A stretch of DNA of 64,000 bases, taken from NCBI GenBank assembly GCA_017305535.1, contig JAFKKN010000007.1, forward strand, positions 270,575 through 334,574, read 5' to 3'. This stretch comes from Hyphomicrobiales bacterium. GTDB lineage: Bacteria; Pseudomonadota; Alphaproteobacteria; Rhizobiales; Xanthobacteraceae. Shown here piece by piece: positions 16,549 to 24,796 of the stretch (positions are counted from its first letter, which is position 1; every line of letters begins with the position of its first letter). The translations under genes and the position numbers were made by a program. The notes under the pieces were generated by a model. It did not search any database, was not told the DNA's origin, and saw only the letters and a program-made list of their open reading frames with translations.

Positions 16549-17442
16549 ATGGCGAAGCGGGTTGAAACGCTGGGGTTCATCGGTTTGGGCGTGATGGGCG
16601 CGCCGATGTGCAGCAATCTTGTGCGGAAATCGGGATTGCCCGTCGTCGCCACTGACAGCCGCGCGGAGCCGCGCGAGCAGGTTGCCAAGGCAGGCGCGAA
16701 GGCCGTGGCCTCCATCGCCGAAGTGGCGCAAGGCGCCGATATCATTTTCCTGTCGCTGCCGAGCATTGCCGAAGTCACCGAGGTGTGTCTCGGCGCGGGT
16801 GGCATCGCGTCGGCCAAGGGCCGCGTGCACACCATCGTCGACATGAGCACCAGCTCGGTGAAGGGCACGCGCGAACTCGCCGCCAAGCTCGCCGAAAAGG
16901 GTGTGACGCTGATCGATGCGCCGGTGGCGCGGATGCGGCAGGCCGCCATCGACGGCACGCTCAGCATCATGGTCGGCGGCAATGACGAGAATTTCCGCAT
17001 GGTCGAGCCGTTCCTCGGCACCATGGGCACCGAGATCACCCATTGCGGCGACACCGGCACCGGGCAGGTGGTGAAGGTGCTCAACAACATGGTGGTGTTC
17101 ATGACCGTCAACGCGCTGGCGGAAGCGCTGGCGATCGGCCGCAGCGCCGGTGTCGACGGCGCGCTCTTGTTCGACGTGATGTCGAAGGGGTCGGCCGACA
17201 GCTTCGCGCTGCGCACGCCGGGACAGAAGGCGCTGGTGCCGGGCAAATTCCCGGAAAACACCTTCCCCACCACTTACGCGATCAAGGACATCAGCCTCGC
17301 GCTCGAGCTGGCGCAACAGGGCGACATCGACGCCGCCTCCGCGACCCTCACCGCCAATCTTCTGAAGAAGACGGCGGACGCCGGCTACAGCCAGAACTAC
17401 TATCCCGCGATGATCAATCTCATCGCGGCGAACGCGAAGTAG
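16549..17442 (+). CDS. Beta-hydroxyacid dehydrogenase family (NAD(P)-dependent), module copy 1
   Basis: A 297-residue member of the 3-hydroxyisobutyrate / tartronate semialdehyde reductase family. The Rossmann signature GFIGLGVMGAPMCSNL is at the N-terminus and the catalytic lysine is in GQVVKVLNNMVVF. The substrate loop is DAPVARMRQAAIDGTLSIMV, where most family members have DAPVSGG; the paralogue at 23897 has DAPIARTRQAA. The lost Gly-Gly and the gained Arg point to a different anionic substrate. ATG at 16549 is preceded by AAGGAAGG. It lies between the binding protein and the MmgE/PrpD gene. Confidence 0.9.
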   Translation: MAKRVETLGFIGLGVMGAPMCSNLVRKSGLPVVATDSRAEPREQVAKAGAKAVASIAEVAQGADIIFLSLPSIAEVTEVCLGAGGIASAKGRVHTIVDMSTSSVKGTRELAAKLAEKGVTLIDAPVARMRQAAIDGTLSIMVGGNDENFRMVEPFLGTMGTEITHCGDTGTGQVVKVLNNMVVFMTVNALAEALAIGRSAGVDGALLFDVMSKGSADSFALRTPGQKALVPGKFPENTFPTTYAIKDISLALELAQQGDIDAASATLTANLLKKTADAGYSQNYYPAMINLIAANAK

Positions 17443-17446
17443 CGCG

Positions 17447-18853
17447 ATGGCGGGCGCGGCGCATCAGCGGACAATCGCGCGCGGCGCGGGGCCGACCGCG
17501 GCGCTGCTCGATTTCGCGCATCGGCTGCGCTGGCGCGATCTCGATACCGAGGTGCGTCATGAGGCCAAGCGGCATCTGCTCGATACGCTCGGCGTGATGA
17601 TCGCCGGCGGCGCCGGCGATGTCGCGTCGAAAGCGGATACGGTGCTGACCACGATCCGGCCCGCAGGTGGCGCGGTGCCGGTGCCGGGTCGTGCGCGTCG
17701 GGTCGATCGGCTCGACGCCGCATGGCTCGGCGGCACCGGCGCGCATGGCATCGAACTTGACGACGGCTATCGCGAAGGGTCGGTGCATCCGGGCGTCGCG
17801 GTGGTGCCGGCGCTGCTCTCGGTTGCATATGGCGAAAAGATTTCCGGAGAGCGGCTGCTTGAAGCGATGGTTGCCGGCTACGAAGCCGTCACCGCCATTG
17901 CGCGCGCGGGCCATCCGATGGCGCGGCAGCGCGGTTTTCATCCCACCGGGATCGTCGGGTCGCTCGGCGCGGCGCTGGCCACGGCACGGCTGCTCGATCT
18001 GCCGCGTGCGCAGGCGGCCAATGCCCTCGGCCTTGCCGCCAGCGCATCGGCGGGACTATTCGCATTTCTCGCTGGCGGCGGTGACGTCAAGCGGCTTCAT
18101 GCCGGACACGCCGCGCGCGAAGGCCTGACCGCAGCGCTCCTGGCGCGTGGCGGTGTCGAGGGACCACCCGACGTGCTTGAGGGGCCGGACGGATTCTTCC
18201 AGGCATTTCCCGGTGACGCGGAGCGCGTGGCGGCGAACTTCAAGCTGCCGCCCGATGCATCGTTCGGCGTGGTCGATTGTTACTTCAAGCCCTACGCCTG
18301 CTGCCGCCACTTGCAGCCGGCGGTGGAAGCGATGATGACGCTGTGCCGCGATCATGGCCTTGTCGAACAGGATATCCAGCGCATCGACGTCGAGACCTAC
18401 GCGATTGCAACATCGCACGCCGAAACCGGTTGGGGCGACTTCGCCAGCGCGCAACTGAGCTTTCCGTTCATCATGGCGCTCGGCTTGCGCTATGGCCGCA
18501 TCGATCTGAAACATTTCGAGGACGATATCCGCGCCGATGCCGGGCTCGCCGAGGCGTGCAAGCTGGTGCATGTCCGCACCGCCGCCGATCTCGATGCGAT
18601 GTATCCGTCGCGACGGCCGGCGCGCGTGAAACTTGTCACCACCAAAGGCGAATTTTCCCGCGAGGCGCATGAGGCCATCGGCTCGCGCGATCTGCCGCTC
18701 GACGATGACGGCCTCGCGCGCAAGTTCACCGATCTGGTCGCGCCGGTGCGTGGCCGGGACACCGCCGAGCGGCTGCTCGTCGCGCTTCGGCATATCGAAA
18801 GCACCCCAGAAGTATCGGTGCTGCTCGACCTCGCGGCATTGCCCGCGACGTAA
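17447..18853 (+). CDS. MmgE/PrpD-family protein
   Basis: A 468-residue MmgE/PrpD protein. The family includes 2-methylcitrate dehydratase and cis-aconitate decarboxylase, which act on tricarboxylic or related hydroxy acids. Recognisable blocks are HEAKRHLLDTLGVMIAGG, GIELDDGYREGSVHPGVAVV, FHPTGIVGSLGAALATARLL and FKPYACCRHLQPAVEAM. It begins four bases after the previous stop, so it is translated from the same mRNA. No prpB or prpC is nearby, so a propionate role is unlikely; dehydration or decarboxylation of a pathway hydroxy-acid is more likely. Confidence 0.88.
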   Translation: MAGAAHQRTIARGAGPTAALLDFAHRLRWRDLDTEVRHEAKRHLLDTLGVMIAGGAGDVASKADTVLTTIRPAGGAVPVPGRARRVDRLDAAWLGGTGAHGIELDDGYREGSVHPGVAVVPALLSVAYGEKISGERLLEAMVAGYEAVTAIARAGHPMARQRGFHPTGIVGSLGAALATARLLDLPRAQAANALGLAASASAGLFAFLAGGGDVKRLHAGHAAREGLTAALLARGGVEGPPDVLEGPDGFFQAFPGDAERVAANFKLPPDASFGVVDCYFKPYACCRHLQPAVEAMMTLCRDHGLVEQDIQRIDVETYAIATSHAETGWGDFASAQLSFPFIMALGLRYGRIDLKHFEDDIRADAGLAEACKLVHVRTAADLDAMYPSRRPARVKLVTTKGEFSREAHEAIGSRDLPLDDDGLARKFTDLVAPVRGRDTAERLLVALRHIESTPEVSVLLDLAALPAT

Positions 18854-18892
18854 TCGCGGCGCGCCGTCCCGTACATCTCACGGAGTGATATC

Positions 18893-20335
18893 ATGTCGTT
18901 CGATTATCCGAACTTGCAGCTTTTGATCGCCGGGCGCTGGGTCGGCGCGGAAGGCCGCAAGACCGAGCCGGTGCTCAATCCGTCCACCGAGGCGGTGCTG
19001 GCGGAATTACCGCACGCGACGCCCGCCGATATCGACGAGGCGCTGGCCGCCGCCGCGAAAGGCTTTCAGGTGTGGCGGCGCAAGCCGGCGCAGGAGCGCG
19101 CGAAGATTCTCAAGCGCACCGCGGACCTGATGCGCGAGCGCCGCGAATATCTCGCGCACCTGATCACGCTCGAACTCGGCAAGCCGATCGCGGAGGCGCG
19201 GCTCGAGGTCGAGCAGGCCGCCGGCATGTTCGAGTGGAACGCGGAGGAGGGCAAGCGCGCCTATGGCCGCGTCATTCCCGCGCGTGCGGAAAACATCCAG
19301 CAGATGATGGTGAAGGAGCCGGTCGGTCCCATCGCCGCGTTCTCGCCGTGGAATGCGCCGACCATCACGCCGTCGCGCAAGATCAGCGGCGCGCTGGCGG
19401 CGGGCTGCTCGGTGATCATCAAGCCGTCGGAGGAAACCCCGGCCACCGCGCTTGCCATCGGCGGCATGTTGCTGGAGGCGGGCCTGCCTGAAGGCGTGCT
19501 CAGCATCGTGTTCGGCGATCCGGTGGCGATCTCGCGGCAACTCATCGAGTCGCCGATCATTCGCGGCATCACCTTCACCGGCTCCACCAATGTCGGCAAG
19601 CTGCTTGCCGGCATGGCGGTGCAGGGCATGAAGCGGATGACGCTGGAGCTCGGCGGCCATGCGCCGGTGGTGGTGTTCGACGACGTCAACGTCGATGCGG
19701 TGGCGAAGGCGGCGGCCAGCGCGAAGTATCGCAACGGTGGTCAGGTCTGCACCTCGCCGACGCGCTTCTATGTGCATGAATCGATTCACGACCGTTTCGT
19801 CGCAACGTTCGCGGCGCACGCCAATTCCATCGCGGTCGGCGACGGCTTCGACGCCGCGACCGTGATGGGGCCGCTGGCCAATGCGCGCCGCGTCGAGGCG
19901 ATGGAAGCATTCGTCGCCGACGCGCGCACGCGCAACATCCGCATCGCCGCCGGCGGCGAGCGCGCCGGCAATCGCGGCTTCTTCTATCGTCCGACGCTGC
20001 TGGAGAATGTCGGCAACGACAGCATGGCGGCCAACGTCGAGCCGTTCGGTCCGCTGGCGATGACGACGCCGTTTTCGACGTTCGACGATGTGGTCGCGCT
20101 GGCGAACCGCCTGCCGTTCGGCCTTGCAGCTTACGCGATGACCAACGATCTGTCGCGTGCGCGGGCGATTTCGGGTGCGATCGAAAGCGGCAACGTCGTG
20201 GTCAATCACTGGCAGGTGTCGCTGCCGGAAACGCCGTTCGGCGGCTACAAGGACAGCGGCGTCGGCTCCGAAGGCGGCATCGAGGGATTGGCCGCGTTCC
20301 AGAACACCAAGTTCGTCAGCCAGGCCGTCGCGTAA
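18893..20335 (+). CDS. NAD(P)-dependent aldehyde dehydrogenase (succinate-semialdehyde dehydrogenase-like)
   Basis: A 480-residue ALDH. The catalytic nucleophile is Cys286 in NGGQVCTSPTRFYVH and the general base Glu252 in MTLELGGHAPVVVF. The coenzyme block is AAFSPWNAPTITPSRKI and the C-terminus is the usual PFGGYKDSGVGSEGG. It resembles succinate- and glutarate-semialdehyde dehydrogenases. It is last in the LysR-associated operon and would oxidise the aldehyde made by the beta-hydroxyacid dehydrogenase or hydrolase steps. The next gene starts after a 558-base repeat-containing gap. Confidence 0.93.
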   Translation: MSFDYPNLQLLIAGRWVGAEGRKTEPVLNPSTEAVLAELPHATPADIDEALAAAAKGFQVWRRKPAQERAKILKRTADLMRERREYLAHLITLELGKPIAEARLEVEQAAGMFEWNAEEGKRAYGRVIPARAENIQQMMVKEPVGPIAAFSPWNAPTITPSRKISGALAAGCSVIIKPSEETPATALAIGGMLLEAGLPEGVLSIVFGDPVAISRQLIESPIIRGITFTGSTNVGKLLAGMAVQGMKRMTLELGGHAPVVVFDDVNVDAVAKAAASAKYRNGGQVCTSPTRFYVHESIHDRFVATFAAHANSIAVGDGFDAATVMGPLANARRVEAMEAFVADARTRNIRIAAGGERAGNRGFFYRPTLLENVGNDSMAANVEPFGPLAMTTPFSTFDDVVALANRLPFGLAAYAMTNDLSRARAISGAIESGNVVVNHWQVSLPETPFGGYKDSGVGSEGGIEGLAAFQNTKFVSQAVA

Positions 20336-20407
20336 GGCGGGGTGAGATCAGGCCGACGCGACCGCGTCGTCTTAGAGCAGGTTTCGCTCAGGCAGCATCG
20401 AAGACTG

Positions 20408-20494
20408 GTCATGACCGGGCTCGTCCCGGCCATCCACGTCTTCTGTTTTGCAACGTTTTAGAACGTGGATGCCCGGCACAAGGCCGGGCATGAC
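20408..20494. repeat. Palindromic element, family A (two-arm form)
   Basis: Left arm begins GTCATGACCGGGCTCGTCCC; right arm ends GGCCGGGCATGAC. The centre (ATCCACGTCT ... AGAACGTGGAT) is also complementary. It occupies the start of the 558-base gap 20336-20893. The rest holds a half copy of family B near 20578, a CACCATCACCATGACCATCA run near 20710, and operator-like palindromes at 20761-20807. Confidence 0.85.
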
Positions 20495-20760
20495 GGACTT
20501 GGATGTGTCCGTCGCAAGATGAAACGCTCTGGAGGATAGGGCGGCCGTCGTTATCGACCGACCGCCGCAGACACCCGTCGTCCCTGCCTGCGCGGGAGCG
20601 ACGCTGAAGTGTTTGATCCTGCGATGAGCATTTCGAGACGGGCGCTCGGGGTGACGGCTTCGGATAGATCTCGGTTCATCGCGAGCCAATGGCTGCGCGC
20701 GGCTCCGCTCACCATCACCATGACCATCACATCGAGGACTTGAGTTCGCCGCCGCGTGCA

Positions 20761-20807
20761 TGATAGATGATCTATCAAAAATAGAATGATGTTCTGTCAG
20801 ATAGAAC
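20761..20807 (+). promoter_or_regulatory. Candidate IclR operator cluster before the second catabolic operon
   Basis: Two dyads lie together: TGATAGA-TGA-TCTATCA (perfect 7-base arms) and GTTCT-GTCAGAT-AGAAC. The latter contains TTCTGTC-A-GATAGAA, 7-1-7 with one mismatch. They sit about 90-130 bases before the aldehyde dehydrogenase start, in an AT-richer patch. The regulator is most likely the IclR encoded as the last gene of the same operon (24797). Confidence 0.5.
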
Positions 20808-20893
20808 AAGCGGATTTGACAAGGACCCGCCCGTCATTGGCGGCGGGTCGGGCCGAATACCGGCAGGTTCCGCGGATCAAGGATGAAAGCGTG

Positions 20894-22351
20894 ATGGGTA
20901 TGAGCGTGCAGCCGTTTCTCATTGGCGACGAGTGGATCAAGGGCAACGGCGCGCCGCTGACGTCGATCAATCCTGCCAACGGGCAGGTGAATTGCGAGAT
21001 CGGTACGGCCTCCGCCGCCGATGTCGATCATGCGGTGCGGACGGCTGAGGCCGCGCAGCACAAGCCGGCCTGGCGCAACATGAAGCCGCACGAGCGCGCG
21101 CGCCTCCTCAACAAAATCGCGCAAGGCATCGACGACAACGCCGAAGGCCTCGCGCAAAAGCAGATGCTCGAAAACGGCAAGGTGATCGCGGAATGTCGCG
21201 GTCAGGTCGCCAGTGCCGCCGCGACGTTTCGCTACTACGCGGCCGTGTGCGAGACGGCGGAATCGGCGGTGACGCCGTCACGCGGCGATTACCTGTCGAT
21301 GACGGTGTACGAGCCGATGGGTGTGGTGGCGGCGATCACGCCGTGGAATTCGCCCCTCACCATGGAAGCGCAGAAGCTGGCGCCGGCGCTCGCCGCCGGC
21401 AACGCCGTGGTGCTGAAGCCGTCGGAGGTGACGTCCTCGCCCGCGCTCGATCTCGGCCGTATCTGCCTCGAAGCCGGGTTGCCGCCGGGCATCGTCAACG
21501 TCGTCACCGGCACCGGCCGCGATGTCGGTGTGCCGCTGGTGAAGCATCCCGGCGTGCGCATGGTGTCGTTCACCGGCGGCACCATGACCGGCCGCGCCAT
21601 CGCCGGCATCGCCGCCGAGCGGCTGATCCCGGTGGCGCTCGAACTCGGCGGCAAGTCGCCGCACATCGTGTTCGCGGATGCCGATCTCGACAAGGCGGTG
21701 GCGCAGATCATCGGCGGCATCTTCATCTCCGGCGGGCAATCCTGCGTCGCCGGTTCGCGACTGTTCGTCCAGCGCAGCATCCGCGATGCGTTCCTCAAGA
21801 AGCTTACCGAGAAGGCGAAGGCGTTGCGCGTCGATCTGCCCGACGCGCAGGGCGCGCAGATCGGGCCGATCGCCTCGTTCACCCATCGCGACCGCGTCGA
21901 GGCGCTGGTGGCGCAGGGCCGCGCCGAAAACGGTGAGGTGATCCTCGGCGGCGAGCGGCCGTCGGATGCGCGGCTGAAGAGTGGCGCGTTCTATTCACCC
22001 ACCATCTTCACCGGCCTCGACATGACGGCGACCATCTGCCGCGAGGAGATTTTTGGCCCGGTCTTGTGCGCGCTGCCGTTCGACGACGAGGACGACCTGA
22101 TCGCGCAGGCCAACGACACCGTCTACGGCCTCGCCGCCGGTATCTGGACCGCCGACTACAACAAGGCATGGCGTGTCGGCCGCGCCATCGACGCCGGCAC
22201 GGTGTGGATCAACACCTACAAGCAGCTCAGCATCGCGACGCCGTTCGGCGGCTTCAAGAACAGCGGCATCGGCCGCGAAAAGGGCATCGGCGGCATGCGG
22301 CTCTATCAGCAGGTCAAGAGCCTGTACTGGAATCTCGAGGCCGCAAGCTAG
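20894..22351 (+). CDS. Aldehyde dehydrogenase, second operon
   Basis: A 485-residue ALDH with catalytic Cys284 in SGGQSCVAGSRLFV and Glu250 in VALELGGKSPHIVF. The coenzyme-binding block is VVAAITPWNSPLTMEAQKL. It is only distantly like the enzyme at 18893. The start at ATG 20894 (alternative 20900) is preferred because the family begins about there and AAGGA is 11 bases upstream; an in-frame reading from 20786 would add 36 non-family residues and run through the operator-like palindromes. First gene of an operon with the SCP2-like protein, hydrolase, dehydrogenase and IclR. Confidence 0.92.
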   Translation: MGMSVQPFLIGDEWIKGNGAPLTSINPANGQVNCEIGTASAADVDHAVRTAEAAQHKPAWRNMKPHERARLLNKIAQGIDDNAEGLAQKQMLENGKVIAECRGQVASAAATFRYYAAVCETAESAVTPSRGDYLSMTVYEPMGVVAAITPWNSPLTMEAQKLAPALAAGNAVVLKPSEVTSSPALDLGRICLEAGLPPGIVNVVTGTGRDVGVPLVKHPGVRMVSFTGGTMTGRAIAGIAAERLIPVALELGGKSPHIVFADADLDKAVAQIIGGIFISGGQSCVAGSRLFVQRSIRDAFLKKLTEKAKALRVDLPDAQGAQIGPIASFTHRDRVEALVAQGRAENGEVILGGERPSDARLKSGAFYSPTIFTGLDMTATICREEIFGPVLCALPFDDEDDLIAQANDTVYGLAAGIWTADYNKAWRVGRAIDAGTVWINTYKQLSIATPFGGFKNSGIGREKGIGGMRLYQQVKSLYWNLEAAS

Positions 22352-22366
22352 ATCGGAGAGGACATC

Positions 22367-22810
22367 ATGAGCGTATCCGCTGAACAGCGCAGCAAGGGGC
22401 CGCCGGTGAGTTTCACCGACGCGGCGGTGATCGACGCCTTCCGCCACATTCCGGACTATCTCGCGCGCGACGCGGCGCTGATGGCGCGGGGCCGCCTGCT
22501 TGACGTCGATTGCCTGCTCGGGCCGACGGTGCAGCCGTTCCATGTTTCCATCCGTGCCGGCGCCATCGTCGATATCACGCCTGCGCCGGTGCTGATGCGT
22601 TCGTCGCGCTTCTCTTACCTCGCCTCGCCCCAGGCGTGGGCCGCGTACTGGCAGCCGATGCCGAAGGCCGGCTGGCACGATCTGCTGTCACTGACCAAAC
22701 GTGGCGAGGCCACGCTGTCTGGCGATCTGCATCCCTTCATCGCGCATCTGCAATATTTCAAGGACGTTCTGGCGCTGCCGCGGCGGCATGGTTTCGGAGG
22801 TGCGGCATGA
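22367..22810 (+). CDS. Small SCP2-like protein, module copy 2
   Basis: A 147-residue paralogue of the protein at 13882. Shared elements are RGRLLDVDCLL, the AIVDITPAPVLMRSS strand, WAAYWQPMPKAGWHDLLSLT and the ending GDLHPFIAHLQYFKDVLA. It has about 20 extra N-terminal residues, and the core begins near residue 22. The GGAGAGG before the ATG is good. It overlaps the hydrolase by four bases (ATGA), exactly as in copy 1. An SCP2-like hydrophobic-ligand fold is inferred from the pattern, not established. Confidence 0.72.
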   Translation: MSVSAEQRSKGPPVSFTDAAVIDAFRHIPDYLARDAALMARGRLLDVDCLLGPTVQPFHVSIRAGAIVDITPAPVLMRSSRFSYLASPQAWAAYWQPMPKAGWHDLLSLTKRGEATLSGDLHPFIAHLQYFKDVLALPRRHGFGGAA

Positions 22811-23664
22811 CCGCGTTCATCGAGCCGATCGTCGGCCGCTACGTTCATGTCGAGATCGACGGCGAGACCAACCGCATTTACTTCGAGGAGAACGGCAGCG
22901 GCATTCCGCTGGTGTGCCTGCACACCGCCGGCTCCGACGCGCGGCAGTGGCGGCATCTGCTGACCGACAAAGAGTTCACCAAGCACTTCCGCGTCATCGC
23001 CTTCGACATGCCGTGGCACGGCAAGTCGAATCCGCCGGACAGCGGTTACGGCACCGAATACAAGCTCACCACCGCGAGCTACACCGCGACGATCCGCGCC
23101 TTCTGCAAGGCGCTCGATCTCGACAGGCCGGTGGTGATGGGTTGCTCGATCGGCGGCCGCATCGTGCTCAACCTCGCCATCGATCACGCCAAGGAGTTTC
23201 GCGCGCTGATCGGGCTTGAAGCGGCCGACTTCCAGCAGCCGTGGTACGACACCGCGTGGCTGAACCGGCCCGACGTGCACGGCGGCGAAGTCTGCGCCGC
23301 GCTGGTGTCGGGGCTGATCGCACCGCAAGGCCCGCAGGTCGCGCGCAACGAGACGCTATGGGGCTACAAGCAGGGTGGTCCCGGCATCTTCAAGGGCGAC
23401 CTTTATTTCTATCGCGTCGACGGTGATCTGCGCGGCCGCACCGCATCGATCGACGTGCGCGAGTGTCCGCTCTATCTGCTCACCGGCGAGTACGATTTTT
23501 CGTGCACGCCGGAGGATACGCTGCGCACGGCGGCGGGCATCAAGGGCGCGGAAGCAACGGTGATGGAAGCGCTCGGGCATTTTCCGATGAGCGAAAATCC
23601 CGCGCAATTCCGCCGTTACATCGCACCGGTGCTCGACGACATCCGCGCACGGAACGGTGCGTAA
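22807..23664 (+). CDS. Alpha/beta hydrolase, module copy 2
   Basis: A 285-residue alpha/beta hydrolase, closest in the window to 14259. Nucleophile Ser114 in GCSIGG; acid in TGEYDFSCTPED; base in LGHFPMSEN. LVCLHTAGSDARQW supplies the oxyanion hole. The substrate-lid region differs (AADFQQPWYDTAWLNRPD against AGAHVDPYYDLNFLHRAD), so the two copies probably act on related but not identical substrates. Translationally coupled to the SCP2-like gene. The paired N-terminal Tyr/Phe-rich strand (GRYVHVEIDGETNRIYFEE) is also conserved between copies. Confidence 0.9.
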   Translation: MTAFIEPIVGRYVHVEIDGETNRIYFEENGSGIPLVCLHTAGSDARQWRHLLTDKEFTKHFRVIAFDMPWHGKSNPPDSGYGTEYKLTTASYTATIRAFCKALDLDRPVVMGCSIGGRIVLNLAIDHAKEFRALIGLEAADFQQPWYDTAWLNRPDVHGGEVCAALVSGLIAPQGPQVARNETLWGYKQGGPGIFKGDLYFYRVDGDLRGRTASIDVRECPLYLLTGEYDFSCTPEDTLRTAAGIKGAEATVMEALGHFPMSENPAQFRRYIAPVLDDIRARNGA

Positions 23665-23715
23665 AGATGGCACCTGCTTCATGTGTTCGTGGACCGATTA
23701 TCAACACGAAAAGAG

Positions 23716-23832
23716 TCGTCCCCGCGAAGGCGGGGACCCAGACTCCGCAGCTGTTCGGCTCCATCACTTACGGCGAGGTCATTTTATAACGACCGACGCC
23801 AGGGGGTCTGGGTCCCCGCCTTCGCGGGGACG
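23716..23832. repeat. Palindromic element, family B
   Basis: Left arm GTCGTCCCCGCGAAGGCGGG followed by GACCCAGACTCC; right arm GGGGTCTGGGTCCCCGCCTT followed by CGCGGGGACG. The arms are inverted copies enclosing about 50 bases. Related elements lie at 31749-31882 and, in composite form, 35267-35478. It separates the hydrolase from the dehydrogenase within the operon. Confidence 0.87.
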
Positions 23833-23896
23833 GCGCCGAGTTGGCAGGCCAACTTTCATCATTGAGCGCATCTGACTGAAACAGGAAAGTAACATC

Positions 23897-24793
23897 ATGG
23901 CAGACACATTGGGATTTATCGGGCTCGGCGTCATGGGCGAGCCGATCTGCCGCAATCTGGTGCGCAAGAGCGACCGCACGGTGAAGGCGTTCGATCTCGC
24001 CAGCGAGCCGTTGCAGCGCATCGCCGCCGACGGCGGTGCCATCGCGACGTCGGTGGCCGATGCAGTGAAGGGCAGCGAGGTGATTTTCCTCTGCCTGCCC
24101 AGTGCCAAGCACGTGCGCAATGTGGTCGAGAGCGACGGCGGATTGATTGCCTCCATCGGCGGCGGCCAAGTCGTGGTCGATCTCGGCACCTCGGCGGTGG
24201 ACGTGACGCGCGATTTCGCCAAGCGGCTCGCGGCGAAGGGCGCAACGTGGATCGACGCGCCGATCGCGCGCACCCGGCAGGCGGCACAGGACGGCACGCT
24301 GAGCGTCATGGTCGGCGCAACGGACGCGCAATTCGCGCAGGTCGAGCCGCTGATCCGCCACTTCGCGACGGACGTGACGCTGTGCGGCGGCACCGGCGCG
24401 GGGCAGGTGACGAAGATCCTCAACAACATGGTGCTGTTCGAAACCGTCAACGCACTCGCGGAAGCCGCCGCCATCGCGCGGCGCAGCGGCGTCGCACCGA
24501 AGCTGTTGCTCGAAACATTATCGAAGGGCTCGGCCGACAGTTTCGCGCTGCGTAACCACGGCATGAAGGCGATCGTGCCGGGTGAATTTCCGTTGCGCGC
24601 TTTCTCCACCGAATACGCGCTGAAGGATCTGTCCTACGCGCTCGATCTCGCCTCGCAGGTCGGCGTCAATCCGCGCGGCGCGGCGCTGGTGGGCGACATC
24701 TTCCGCGAGGCAATCGATGCCGGCACGGGCGACAATTACTTTCCGGTGATATCGAAGCTGGTCGATGCGCCGGACACATCGACCAAGGAGTAG
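23897..24793 (+). CDS. Beta-hydroxyacid dehydrogenase family, module copy 2
   Basis: A 298-residue paralogue of the protein at 16549. Rossmann motif GFIGLGVMGEPICRNLV; catalytic lysine in GAGQVTKILNNMVLFET. The substrate loop DAPIARTRQAAQDGTLSVMV again lacks the family Gly-Gly and carries two arginines. C-terminal KGSADSFALRNHG is shared with copy 1 (KGSADSFALRTPG). AGGAAAG precedes the ATG. The next gene (IclR) begins three bases after the stop. Confidence 0.9.
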   Translation: MADTLGFIGLGVMGEPICRNLVRKSDRTVKAFDLASEPLQRIAADGGAIATSVADAVKGSEVIFLCLPSAKHVRNVVESDGGLIASIGGGQVVVDLGTSAVDVTRDFAKRLAAKGATWIDAPIARTRQAAQDGTLSVMVGATDAQFAQVEPLIRHFATDVTLCGGTGAGQVTKILNNMVLFETVNALAEAAAIARRSGVAPKLLLETLSKGSADSFALRNHGMKAIVPGEFPLRAFSTEYALKDLSYALDLASQVGVNPRGAALVGDIFREAIDAGTGDNYFPVISKLVDAPDTSTKE

Positions 24794-24796
24794 CCC

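Noticed and set aside
20816..20821. TTGACA as the promoter of the second operon
   Set aside because: No acceptable -10 sequence lies 16-18 bases downstream.
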